Source: S015-6 sp964384945 (GTDB lineage: Bacteria > Desulfobacterota > DSWW01). Taken from it: 64,000 nt of DNA. Below, in pieces: positions 56,199 through 64,000 of this stretch. Every line of letters begins with the position of its first letter. Positions within the stretch are counted from its first letter, which is position 1. The notes beneath the pieces were generated by a model that saw nothing but the letters and a program-made list of their open reading frames with translations, searched no databases and was not told the DNA's origin. Made by a program: the position numbers and the translations under genes. The DNA lies in assembly GCA_964384945.1 (NCBI GenBank), contig CAYLMK010000004.1, positions 124,001 to 188,000 on the forward strand, read 5' to 3'.

Positions 56199-57602
56199 AT
56201 GAGAGAAGCAAGAGAATCTCTCCGGAAGGTTGCGCTGCGCGGGATCTTCGCGGGATTGTTGCTGTGGGCCTGTCTCGGCTGCTCGAGGGAGTCCGCCGTG
56301 GAGCCGTCAAAGGGGCCGTCCGGCGGTGAGCGTCACGGGCTCGGGGAGACGAACCGGCGTCACGAATCACACGGTCATCACGACGAGAACGGTGAGGGAG
56401 CCCGGAAGGAGGGCCGGTCCCCCTCCCTTGAAGAAATCGCCGCGTTACGGTGCGAGCACGATGTGCCTGCGTATCAGTGCGCTTCTTGCAGGTATGAAGT
56501 GGGCGTGGTGAAGGTTCCCGCTTCGCTCATGAAGGAAGGCTCTCAGGCGGACAGGGGCCTCGTCCGCACGGAGTTCGTCGAGAAGATCGGGGTCGCCGAC
56601 GGGCTGACCGTGACCGGGGAGGTTCGGGTGAACGAGAACGCGGCCGCGCACATCAGCCCGCGCATCCCGGGCATCATCGAGTCGGTGCATGTCGACATCG
56701 GAACGCGCGTCCGCCGGGGCGACGTGCTCTTCACCATGAGCAGCGTCGAGCTGGGCAAGGCCCTGAGCGACTACAAGCGGAGCCGCGCCCTTGCGGCCCT
56801 TTCCGAGAAGAACCTCGAGAGGGAAAAGTCTCTGTTCGAGCAAAAGATCTCCTCCGAACAGGAGATGATCGATGCGCAGATGGACTGCGAGCAGCATAAG
56901 GCGGAACGGGACGCGGCCCGGCAGGCGCTGCGGGCCCTCGGCCTCACCGAGGAGGATCTGTCCAGGATCGATCCACGGAGGCGCGGCGAACGGGCCGGGA
57001 GCCTGCCGGTCCGGGCTCCCCTGGACGGAACGGTCATCGAAAAGCACGCCGTCGCCGGTGAACTCGTGGAGCCGGGAAGCGACAGGATGCTTCTCGCGGA
57101 CCTCACGACCGTCTGGGTTTGGGCGGACATTTACGAGCAGGACCTGCCTCGCCTGATGCAGGCCAGCAGCCTCGGTCCAATCCCGGTGGACGTTCGCGTG
57201 GGCGCCTTTCCGGGCAGGTCCTTCGAGGGAACGGTCGACTACGTGGGCGCCACGATGGAGGAACGAACCCGGACCGTGAAGGTTCGCGCGGCGGTGGAGA
57301 ACACGGATCACCTACTTCGGCCCGGGATGTTCTGCGAAATCCGAATCGGAATCGACGCCCGGCAGGAGGCACTGGCCATACCGAAGGCTGCCCTGCTTTC
57401 GGATGAGGGGCGTGATTTCGTCTTCAGCCTATGGAAAGAGGACTACTTCATCCGCCGCCCGGTGAAGAAGGGCCGCGAATTCCCGGAACATGTGGAAATC
57501 ACCGAAGGCCTCGTCCCCGGGGAGAAGATCGTGGCCGAGGGCGCCTTTCTACTGAAGTCCGACATCCTGCGGGAGAAGATGGGGGCGGGCTGCGCAGACT
57601 GA
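56199..57602 (+). CDS. Periplasmic adaptor of a heavy-metal RND pump (CzcB/CusB-like)
   Basis: A 467-residue adaptor. The N-terminus has a hydrophobic signal ending LWACLGC (C28), perhaps a lipobox. A His-rich segment (GLGETNRRHESHGHHDENG) and a heavy-metal-binding motif CEHDVPAYQCASC (C85, H87, C94, C97) follow. Barrel-sandwich (lipoyl) parts are AAHISPRIPGIIESVHVDIGTRVRRGDVLF and VRAPLDGTVIEKHAVAGELV, separated by an alpha-hairpin with LEREKSLFEQKISSEQEMID. The beta-barrel region VWVWADIYEQDL and the membrane-proximal C-terminus complete it. The metal motifs suggest that it also captures metal in the periplasm. The pump gene follows after 18 bases. Confidence 0.93.
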   Translation: MREARESLRKVALRGIFAGLLLWACLGCSRESAVEPSKGPSGGERHGLGETNRRHESHGHHDENGEGARKEGRSPSLEEIAALRCEHDVPAYQCASCRYEVGVVKVPASLMKEGSQADRGLVRTEFVEKIGVADGLTVTGEVRVNENAAAHISPRIPGIIESVHVDIGTRVRRGDVLFTMSSVELGKALSDYKRSRALAALSEKNLEREKSLFEQKISSEQEMIDAQMDCEQHKAERDAARQALRALGLTEEDLSRIDPRRRGERAGSLPVRAPLDGTVIEKHAVAGELVEPGSDRMLLADLTTVWVWADIYEQDLPRLMQASSLGPIPVDVRVGAFPGRSFEGTVDYVGATMEERTRTVKVRAAVENTDHLLRPGMFCEIRIGIDARQEALAIPKAALLSDEGRDFVFSLWKEDYFIRRPVKKGREFPEHVEITEGLVPGEKIVAEGAFLLKSDILREKMGAGCAD

Positions 57603-57620
57603 CCGCCGGGAGAGGAACAC

Positions 57621-60600
57621 ATGCTCGACAAGGTCATTCGCTTTGTGTTGAACCACCGCCTGATCGTTGTCATCGGAACGGTTGTTCTCTCCGGCGCCGG
57701 CGCGTACGCGTGGAGGACCCTGCCGGTCGACGCCTTTCCGGACGTCACGAACGTGCAGGTCATGATCCTGACCGAGGCGCCGGGGCTCGCCCCGGCGGAT
57801 GTGGAGCAGCAGATCTCCTTCCCGCTGGAGCTTGCCATGCAGGGGTTGCCGGACGTGAGGCAGATCCGCTCCCTCTCCAAGGCCGCCCTTTCCCAGGTGG
57901 TGGTCGTCTTCGAGGACCGGGTGGACACCTATTTTGCCCGCCGGCTCGTGTTTGAACGCCTTCAGTCCGCCAAAGCGGCCCTGCCCGCCTGGGCCGACCC
58001 CGAAATGGGGCCCGTCAGCACGGGGCTGGGAGAGATCTACCAGTACACGATCGAAAGCCCGGAGCGCTCGCCCATGGAGCTGCGCACGATTCAGGACTGG
58101 ATGGTCGCACCCCAGCTCAGAGCGCTTCCCGGGGTCAACGAGGTGAACAGCTTCGGCGGGTTCGTGAGACAATACCACGTGCTCGTCGATCCGAACCGGC
58201 TCCTGAAATACGGGATCACCCTTCAGGACGTTCTCGAAGCCCTCGAGAAGAACAACGCCAACGCGGGGGGCAACTTCGTCGTCAAGGGATGGGAACAGGC
58301 CTATGTGCGAAGCCTGGGCCTCATCGAAACGATCTCCGACATGGAGAACATCGTCCTCGAGGCAAAGGACGGCACGCCCGTCTACCTGAAGGACGTGGCC
58401 GTCGTGAACGTTGGAGCCGAGACGCGGCAGGGGGCGGTCACGAGGGACGCGAGGGGCGAGGCGGTGGCGGGCATGGTGATCATGCTCAAGGGCGAGAACG
58501 CGAAGGTCGTGGTGGACCAGGTCAAGAAGACCCTGCCCAAGGTCCGGGCGGGCCTGCCGGACGACGTGAAAATCCACCCGTTCTACGACCGGACGGCCCT
58601 GATCCGGGCCTGCATCAAGACCGTTTCCGACGCACTCTTGCAGGGCGCATTCCTGGTCGTGCTGGTCCTCTTTCTCTTCCTCGGAAACCTCCGGGCGTCC
58701 GTGATCGTGGCCCTGTCGCTTCCGCTCACCGCCCTCCTCGTCTTCTTCCTCATGGGCCGGCAGGGCGTAACTGCCAACCTGATGAGCCTGGGCGGCCTGG
58801 CCATCGCCATCGGCATGATCGTGGATGCCTCCATCGTCGTTGTCGAGAACATCGCGAGACACCTGAGCGAAAGAGCGGGCGGGGAAGCCTCCCGCGTGGA
58901 GATCGCCTGCGAGGCCGTGCGCGAGGTCGCCCGGCCCGTTATGTTCGCCATCCTGATCATCGTCATCGTCTTTCTGCCCCTGTTCACGCTCGAGCAGATG
59001 GAAGGCAAGATGTTCCGGCCCCTGGCCCTCACGATGTGCTTCGCCATGCTCGGCTCCCTCCTCGTCTCGTTCACGATCGTTCCGGTTCTCTGCTCCCTTT
59101 TTCTGCGAAGAGAACGGCAGAGAGGGGACAATCGGCTCTTGCGAATCCTGAAGCGAGGGTACCTGCCCCTGCTTTCCCGGGCACTGCGCCGACCCCGGGC
59201 GACGCTTCTCACGGCAGGGGGACTCCTGGCCGCTTCCCTGCTCTTGGTTCCCCTTGTGGGCACGGAGTTCCTCCCATCCCTGGACGAGGGCGCGATCGCG
59301 GTCAACGTGGTGCGGCTGCCGTCCGCCTCGCTCGAGGGCTCGATCGCGGTCGGGACCGAGATGGAGCGTCGGCTGCTGGAAAAGTTTCCGGAGGTCGAGA
59401 CCGTGGTGACCAAGACCGGCAGGGCCGAGATCTCCGAGGACCCGATGGGCCCGGAGCAGAGCGACCTCATCATCATGCTCCGCCCCGGAAAGGATTGGGG
59501 AACCGGCCGGAAGAAGAAATTGACAGAAGCCATCCAGGCAGAGCTGAGCGAGATCCCCGGCCTGCGGCTTTCCTTCTCCCAACCGATCGCCCTGCGGGTC
59601 AACGAGCTCATCTCCGGGATCAAGAGCGATCTGGCCGTCAAGGTCTTCGGGCCGGACCTGGAGATCCTTCGGGAGAACGCGAACCGGATGGCCGCCGCCA
59701 TCGGCGCTTTGCGCGGGGCCGAGGACGTAAAGGTCGAACAGATCGCCGGATTCGCGCAGGTGGAGGTCGTGGTGGATCGCAGGGCAATCGCCCGGTACAA
59801 GATCAACGTCTCCGACGTAAACGAGATCATCGAGACCGCGGTGGGAGGCAAGGTCGCCACCACGGTGGTGGAGGGACAGATGCGCTTTGACGTGCTCGTC
59901 CGATTCCCTGAGGAGAAGCGCGGCGACATAGGGGCGATCGAGCGAATCCTTGTCCCGTCCCCCGACGGGCCGTACGTACCCCTTGGACAGCTGGCGGCGA
60001 TCCGCGAGGTGGAGGCGCCGGCTCAGATCAGCCGGGAGAACGGCATGCGGCGTGTCGTGGTGGAGTGCAACATCCGGGGAAGGGACATGGGGAGCTTTGC
60101 GGCGGAAGTGAGAGAGGCGATCGGACCGGTCGTCGAGGCGCTGCCGCCCGGCTATTTCGTCGACTTTGGGGGCCAGTTCGAGAATCAGCAGCGCGCGATG
60201 AAGCGGCTCGCGGTCGTGGTGCCGGTCTCCATTCTGCTCATCTTCCTCATGCTCTTCTCCGCCTTCGACTCCGCGCGCAGTGCCCTGCTCGTGCTGCTGA
60301 ACCTTCCCTTCGCCTTGGTCGGGGGCATCCTGGCCATCTTTCTCGCGAAGGTGAACCTCAGTGTTTCCTCCGTCGTCGGGTTCATCGCCCTGTTCGGCAT
60401 CGCCGTGGAGAACGGAACGGTCCTGGTCGCCTTCTTCAACCAGCTTCGGGCCCAAGGCATGGAGGCCGTCGATGCGGTGAGGGCCGGCTGCGAACTGCGG
60501 TTCCGGCCTCTTCTGATGACCGTGCTGACCACGCTTTTCGGTCTCACGCCTCTGCTGTATGCGGGGGGAAGCGGCTCCGAGATCCAGAGGCCTCTGGCAG

Positions 60601-60689
60601 TGGTCGTCCTGGGCGGCCTTGTCTCTTCGATGTTGCTGACCCTGATCGTGCTTCCCGTTCTCTATTCGATTGTCGAGTCGAGGCGTTGA
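57621..60689 (+). CDS. Heavy-metal efflux RND transporter (CusA/CzcA family)
   Basis: A 1022-residue proton-driven pump with 12 membrane helices and two large periplasmic loops. The early FPDVTNVQVMILTEAPGLAP and the TM4 signature LMSLGGLAIAIGMIVDASIVVVENIARHL (D402, E409) are clear. This TM4 form (SLGG-AIAIG---DA-IV--EN) is closer to CusA (Cu/Ag) than to CzcA (DFG--VDG). The internal second-half helices VVVPVSILLIFLMLFSAFDS and GFIALFGIAVENGTVLVAFF are intact. The metal specificity needs a check of the porter-domain methionines. It completes the tripartite system with the two preceding genes. Confidence 0.93.
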   Translation: MLDKVIRFVLNHRLIVVIGTVVLSGAGAYAWRTLPVDAFPDVTNVQVMILTEAPGLAPADVEQQISFPLELAMQGLPDVRQIRSLSKAALSQVVVVFEDRVDTYFARRLVFERLQSAKAALPAWADPEMGPVSTGLGEIYQYTIESPERSPMELRTIQDWMVAPQLRALPGVNEVNSFGGFVRQYHVLVDPNRLLKYGITLQDVLEALEKNNANAGGNFVVKGWEQAYVRSLGLIETISDMENIVLEAKDGTPVYLKDVAVVNVGAETRQGAVTRDARGEAVAGMVIMLKGENAKVVVDQVKKTLPKVRAGLPDDVKIHPFYDRTALIRACIKTVSDALLQGAFLVVLVLFLFLGNLRASVIVALSLPLTALLVFFLMGRQGVTANLMSLGGLAIAIGMIVDASIVVVENIARHLSERAGGEASRVEIACEAVREVARPVMFAILIIVIVFLPLFTLEQMEGKMFRPLALTMCFAMLGSLLVSFTIVPVLCSLFLRRERQRGDNRLLRILKRGYLPLLSRALRRPRATLLTAGGLLAASLLLVPLVGTEFLPSLDEGAIAVNVVRLPSASLEGSIAVGTEMERRLLEKFPEVETVVTKTGRAEISEDPMGPEQSDLIIMLRPGKDWGTGRKKKLTEAIQAELSEIPGLRLSFSQPIALRVNELISGIKSDLAVKVFGPDLEILRENANRMAAAIGALRGAEDVKVEQIAGFAQVEVVVDRRAIARYKINVSDVNEIIETAVGGKVATTVVEGQMRFDVLVRFPEEKRGDIGAIERILVPSPDGPYVPLGQLAAIREVEAPAQISRENGMRRVVVECNIRGRDMGSFAAEVREAIGPVVEALPPGYFVDFGGQFENQQRAMKRLAVVVPVSILLIFLMLFSAFDSARSALLVLLNLPFALVGGILAIFLAKVNLSVSSVVGFIALFGIAVENGTVLVAFFNQLRAQGMEAVDAVRAGCELRFRPLLMTVLTTLFGLTPLLYAGGSGSEIQRPLAVVVLGGLVSSMLLTLIVLPVLYSIVESRR

Positions 60690-60761
60690 GCCGGCCTCCG
60701 CCCTCATGGGCCATGATCGCTCCCGGACCGGCAAGCAGAAGCTCCTCTTCCTTCCAGGCCG

Positions 60762-61360
60762 TCACTTCGATTGGGAGCCGGGAGAGGCCCAGTCGAGGTT
60801 CGTCTTGACCCGCCCGCCCGGGTTGTCCTTGCCGTCTCGTTCGAAAAAGGTCCGGACCTTGACCTGATCCTGCTGGCCGCGGACCTTGGCGGTGATGAGC
60901 CTCTCCCCGAACTGGCCGTTGTCGGAGGGAAGGCCGTCAAACGTGATGGTGACCTTGGCCCCCTTCGATGGCGTGACGGCCTTGCCGGAACCCTGGATAT
61001 CTTGCGCCCCCCACTCCACATCCTTCTCATCCTTGCCGGGCTCGACTTTGGCTTCTGCGTCAAGGACCGGCTTGCCGCATGGAACACCTGATCGTCGTCC
61101 GGCTTGGGCCGTACGATCCGAATCGTCGGCTGCTCTTCCCCGCCAAGATTCCATTTCACGGTCAACGTGGCAGGCCACAGGTTCTGCATGGCCGAGTCCA
61201 GGTCCTCCCCCGAGGCCTTCCATACCGGAAGGGTCCTACCGTCAAGAAGCTCCACGGTGTATTCCCCCACGGTTCTCTTGCCGCCGAACCGGCCCTCGAT
61301 GTAAGTCAGACTACCCAGATCCTCGGCTCCGTCCTTGCCCTGCTTTTCGATCGCGTTCAC
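60762..61360 (-). pseudogene. Frameshifted gene downstream of the Tat-dependent DUF362 gene
   Basis: Two frames together look like one protein of about 200 residues. The first runs from GTG 61360, which overlaps the DUF362 stop (GTGA), and reads LGSLTYIEGRFGGKRTVGEYTVELLDGRTLPVW and further to RPKPDDDQVFHA. From about 61073-61079 the coding continues in another frame: GKPVLDAEAKVEPGKDEKDV, GAKVTITFDGLPSDNGQFGERL and the end TNLDWASPGSQSK (stop at 60762). Adding one base in GCGGC (GCGGGC) restores the frame. No family is recognised. It could be a recent pseudogene, a sequencing error or a recoding site. Confidence 0.6.
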
Positions 61361-62565
61361 CCGGGTGCTGAACGAGGTGCCGCCGGCGGGGTGGTCATGG
61401 CGGCGAGCTTCCTCTTGAGATCCTCCGGGACGGCGGCGTTGGCCTCCACCAGCCTCACGTCGGGAACGCCGCCGGAGAGATCAAAGGCCCGCCTGAGGAC
61501 GCGATCGTCCCAGATCGTCTCCAGATCGTTCCTCACGAGCCGCTCCGCTCCCACGGCCTTGGTCACGCCGCCCAGGAGCTTGACCACCCAGCGGTTGCCC
61601 ATGTTGACGATGAACTGGCTGGTGTACGGATCACGGCTGACTCTCCTCTGCTCCTCGGGAACCGCCCGCCTGCATTCGAGGAGCCATGCCAGGGAGACCA
61701 TGTCATGGGCCAACAGGGATTCGGAGGCGAGCACGAGGCCGGTAGCGGGCTCGACCACGAACCCCTCGTCCGGCCCGAAGGTGGCCTGCACCTTGTCGGC
61801 CACGGTCAGGGTCAGGCGTTGCTTCTCGCGCAGGCTGGTCACCGTGTTCGCCTCGGCCGTCTTTTCCTGGAGCGTGGCGGCGTCGTGGTGGTACTCGAGC
61901 CGGGTATCGGTCCGCCAGTAGCCGACCGCGGCCTTCATGCCGAGCGTGGATCCGGCGAGCACATGCCTGCTGCAGCGGGGCAGCAGCACGATGTGATCGA
62001 CCTCGCGGAGTATCTTGGGCATCATGATCCCGGACTTCCAGTGGGACGCGGAGGCCGGATAGTCCTCAAAGAACGCATCCCAGCCTTGCTCCTCGGGAAG
62101 GAGCACCTCGGCCCCGGCCTCCTCGGCCGCCCTGGCCAAACCACAGGATTTCATCAGCTCCCGCGTGCTGCCGCGCATCTTGTCGGGCGAGAGCTTGACG
62201 TGTTCGACGCCCGACAGGTCGCTGACCACGATCCGTCTTGCGCCCTTTTCCTTGAGCAGGGATGCCAGCGCCTTCAGCCCGGCCGGGTGGCTCGTGGCCG
62301 GGTAGGGATTGCCGGAATTCACCACCGGCTTGATGAGGACCGTATCCCCCCGGGACAGCCAGGAGAAATCGGTGGCCCCTTCGGCCGCCGCACGCACCGC
62401 TGCCTGCAGATCGGCTTCGGCCGATTCCCGGAAAACTCCGGCCAGGCTCACCCTGGAACCGGCGGAAGAATCGAGAAGCCTCTCAACCGCCCGGCACAGC
62501 CCGGATGGAACGAGCGCCGCCGCCGAAAGCAGGGTCATCCACTCGAGGAATTCGCGACGAGTCAT
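61357..62565 (-). CDS. Tat-exported DUF362 domain-containing protein
   Basis: A 402-residue protein from ATG 62565, eight bases after GGAGG. The N-terminus is a twin-arginine signal (TRREFLEWMTLLSAAALVPSG). The DUF362 domain has SRGDTVLIKPVVNSGNPYPATSHPAG, RIVVSDLSGVEHVKL and DHIVLLPRCSRHVLAGSTLGMKAAVG, with WRTDTRLEYHHD after it. Tat export implies a folded, probably cofactor-bearing protein in the periplasm. It is in the same operon as the upstream molybdopterin oxidoreductase gene (68 bases), so a shared redox role is plausible. It ends in a Pro/Ala tail overlapping the frameshifted gene. Confidence 0.87.
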   Translation of the reverse strand: MTRREFLEWMTLLSAAALVPSGLCRAVERLLDSSAGSRVSLAGVFRESAEADLQAAVRAAAEGATDFSWLSRGDTVLIKPVVNSGNPYPATSHPAGLKALASLLKEKGARRIVVSDLSGVEHVKLSPDKMRGSTRELMKSCGLARAAEEAGAEVLLPEEQGWDAFFEDYPASASHWKSGIMMPKILREVDHIVLLPRCSRHVLAGSTLGMKAAVGYWRTDTRLEYHHDAATLQEKTAEANTVTSLREKQRLTLTVADKVQATFGPDEGFVVEPATGLVLASESLLAHDMVSLAWLLECRRAVPEEQRRVSRDPYTSQFIVNMGNRWVVKLLGGVTKAVGAERLVRNDLETIWDDRVLRRAFDLSGGVPDVRLVEANAAVPEDLKRKLAAMTTPPAAPRSAPG

Positions 62566-62632
62566 TCGGTCTGCCTCCCTTGAAAAACGACAGCGATCCG
62601 GGTGTGGGCCCGACATCCGCCCTCTGATCCCT

Positions 62633-64000
62633 TTACTTGTACACCCTGCACAGGAAGCCCTTCCATGGCTCGGAGCCCCAGAGGGCATCCGCAGGGCGCG
62701 GGTCGAGGAGCAGGCTCGCACTCGATTCCTTCCAGCCGTATTCCGGGGGCTCCCTCTCCGGGAACCACCAGGCGTGCTGCACCGAGACGACGCGCGGATC
62801 GATGCCCGGGGAGAGCCTGGCCCGCTGTCGGATCCGCCCGCGCGGAGACTCGATCCAGACCCAGTCGCCCTCCCGGATCGAGAGCCGTCCGGCCGTCTCC
62901 GGGTGAATCTCGACGAGAGGGTCCGGGTTTCTCTTCCGCAGGGAGGCCACCTGCCGCAGCTCCGAGTGGAAGAAGGGCTCGATCTTGGCGCCGGTGATCG
63001 CGACGAGCGGGTACTGCTCGGCGAGCCCGGGCGTGCTGTACGGGCTCTCCGGGGGCTCGACGTAATCCGGGACCGGATCGAACCCCATCGCCTCGAGGGC
63101 CGGGCTTGCGATCTCGAATTTGCCCGAGCCGGTCGGAAAGCCGGCGGTCTCGTGCTTCCTGTAGCGCATCTCCCCTTGCAGCAGCCCGATCTGACTGAAG
63201 GCATCGAAATCGAGCCCGGTGCCTTCCAGCACGTAGTCGCACCACTCGCGCACGTCTTTCCAGGGGAAGTCCGCCTCGAGGCCCAGCCGCTTGGCCAGAT
63301 CGATGAGGATCTTCTTGTCGTCCCGGCACTCGCCGATCTCGGCCACCTTGCGCCGGGCGGCCACGCACCAGATGAAGTGCAGGTCCGCCACGTCGTCCTG
63401 CTCGAGCCAGCTCGCGGCGGGCAGCACGATGTCGGCGAGCTGCGCCGTGGGGGTCATGAAGAGGTCTATGCAGCAGGAGAAGTCAATCCTCCTCAGGGCC
63501 GCCTCGCCCTTCAGCGGATCGCTGCTCGTGAGCAGCGGGTTCGTGCCCATGATGAGAAGGGCCTTGACAGGGTAGGGCTCCTGCCTGAGGACGGCGTCCC
63601 AGAAGACCGGATGGCGGACGCCGGGATTCAGGGGGATGGACTCGCCGTAGCCGAGCTTCTTTCTCGCCGCCTCCGGGGTGATTCGCCCGAGCAGGGTGTT
63701 CTCCGGGGCCGCAAAGGGAGAGGTCTGGTACACCTTCGCGGGCGGAACCCAGAAGACATCGCCTCCCGGCACGTCCAGGTTTCCGGTCAGGCCGCGCAGG
63801 ATCATGAGCGCCCGGGCGGTCTGGAAGCAGTTCGGGCTCTGGTCCAGCCCGTTTCCCCAGAGCATGCAGGCCGGTTTGGTCGTGGCGTACAAGCGGGCCA
63901 TCTCCCGGATCGTGCCTTCCGGCACCCACGTGATCTCCGCAGCCCTGGCCGGGGTGTATTCCGCCGCCCTCTTCGCGAGCCTCTCGAACCCGATCGAGTG
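62633..64000 (-). CDS. Molybdopterin-dependent oxidoreductase, C-terminal part (runs off the window)
   Basis: 456 codons of the C-terminal part; the 5' end lies beyond base 64000 (the frame stays open there, reading HSIGFERLAKRAAEYTPARA). The visible part has LWGNGLDQSPNCFQTARALMILRGLTGNLDVPGGD, VKALLIMGTNPLLTSSDP, DFSCCIDLFMTPTAQLADIVLPAASWLE, and the molydopterin-dinucleotide-binding C-terminal domain with VAITGAKIEPFFHSELRQ, GDWVWIESPRGRIRQ and VVSVQHAWWFPE. It belongs to the DMSO-reductase superfamily, of the thiosulfate/polysulfide or acetylene-hydratase-like group. The iron-sulfur N-terminus is not in the window, so the substrate is unknown. Confidence 0.92.
   Translation of the reverse strand, partial: HSIGFERLAKRAAEYTPARAAEITWVPEGTIREMARLYATTKPACMLWGNGLDQSPNCFQTARALMILRGLTGNLDVPGGDVFWVPPAKVYQTSPFAAPENTLLGRITPEAARKKLGYGESIPLNPGVRHPVFWDAVLRQEPYPVKALLIMGTNPLLTSSDPLKGEAALRRIDFSCCIDLFMTPTAQLADIVLPAASWLEQDDVADLHFIWCVAARRKVAEIGECRDDKKILIDLAKRLGLEADFPWKDVREWCDYVLEGTGLDFDAFSQIGLLQGEMRYRKHETAGFPTGSGKFEIASPALEAMGFDPVPDYVEPPESPYSTPGLAEQYPLVAITGAKIEPFFHSELRQVASLRKRNPDPLVEIHPETAGRLSIREGDWVWIESPRGRIRQRARLSPGIDPRVVSVQHAWWFPEREPPEYGWKESSASLLLDPRPADALWGSEPWKGFLCRVYK

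Overview
The window looks like the chromosome of a GC-rich, anaerobic, Gram-negative bacterium, most likely a member of the Desulfobacterota (former Deltaproteobacteria, Syntrophobacterales/Desulfobacterales-like). Pointers are the mix of an ADP-forming acyl-CoA synthetase-like protein, a crotonase and a thiolase, a Tat-exported DUF362 protein beside a molybdopterin oxidoreductase, a Gld-type ABC/DUF4340 cluster, two Do-type HtrA proteases, and outer-membrane biology (YdbH/YdbL, TolC-type channel). The taxonomic call is inference. No tRNA, rRNA, CRISPR array, integrase or intact insertion sequence was seen.

Layout. 0.1-4.6 kb: a radical SAM/HhH protein, then crotonase, HD hydrolase and thiolase, ended by a clear terminator. 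4.6-18.9 kb, all on the minus strand: a protein quality-control block (HtrA, DUF1844, HtpX, DnaK, DnaJ, a second HtrA, a sirtuin). Inside it, a Gld-like ABC exporter/DUF4340 set is co-transcribed with dnaJ. 19-20.9 kb: a small secreted protein and a MarR-type regulator followed by two very small membrane proteins, with TTGCA-type repeats in front of both transcription starts. 20.9-31.2 kb: envelope genes (a 1272-residue O-antigen ligase/polymerase-TPR protein, a YdbH-like AsmA-fold protein with a YdbL-like lipoprotein, SixA, a DUF4139 protein). 31.2-33.4 kb: a RelE-type toxin-antitoxin pair directly followed by a DUF362 gene, a gene-poor stretch with an inverted repeat, and a 3D-domain protein. 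33.5-47.6 kb: housekeeping and metabolism (CysM, acyl-CoA synthetase-like protein, MurB, a papain-family protease, Xni, an amidohydrolase with a transglutaminase, MotAB, a quinone oxidoreductase, DUF1573, GroESL). 47.6-54.3 kb: an accessory segment with an alkylsulfatase, decayed DUF4160 and RelE/ParE genes, a sugar kinase with an aminotransferase, and a remnant of a molybdopterin oxidoreductase. 54.2-60.7 kb: a heavy-metal RND efflux operon (Cys/His-rich small protein, CzcC, CzcB and CusA-like pump). 60.7-64 kb: a frameshifted gene, a Tat-dependent DUF362 protein and a molybdopterin oxidoreductase that runs off the window.

How it fits together. HtrA, HtpX, DnaK/J and GroESL handle cytoplasmic and envelope protein stress. 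The metal efflux operon is a full tripartite export system. The most unusual items are the MarR/microprotein operon with its repeated operator, the YdbL-like lipoprotein whose N-terminus resembles YnbE, the dnaJ-Gld operon, the toxin-antitoxin pair coupled to DUF362, and the molybdopterin oxidoreductase remnant that matches the intact gene 8.6 kb away. Most start codons were chosen by the best Shine-Dalgarno spacing, and the reason is given where it matters.
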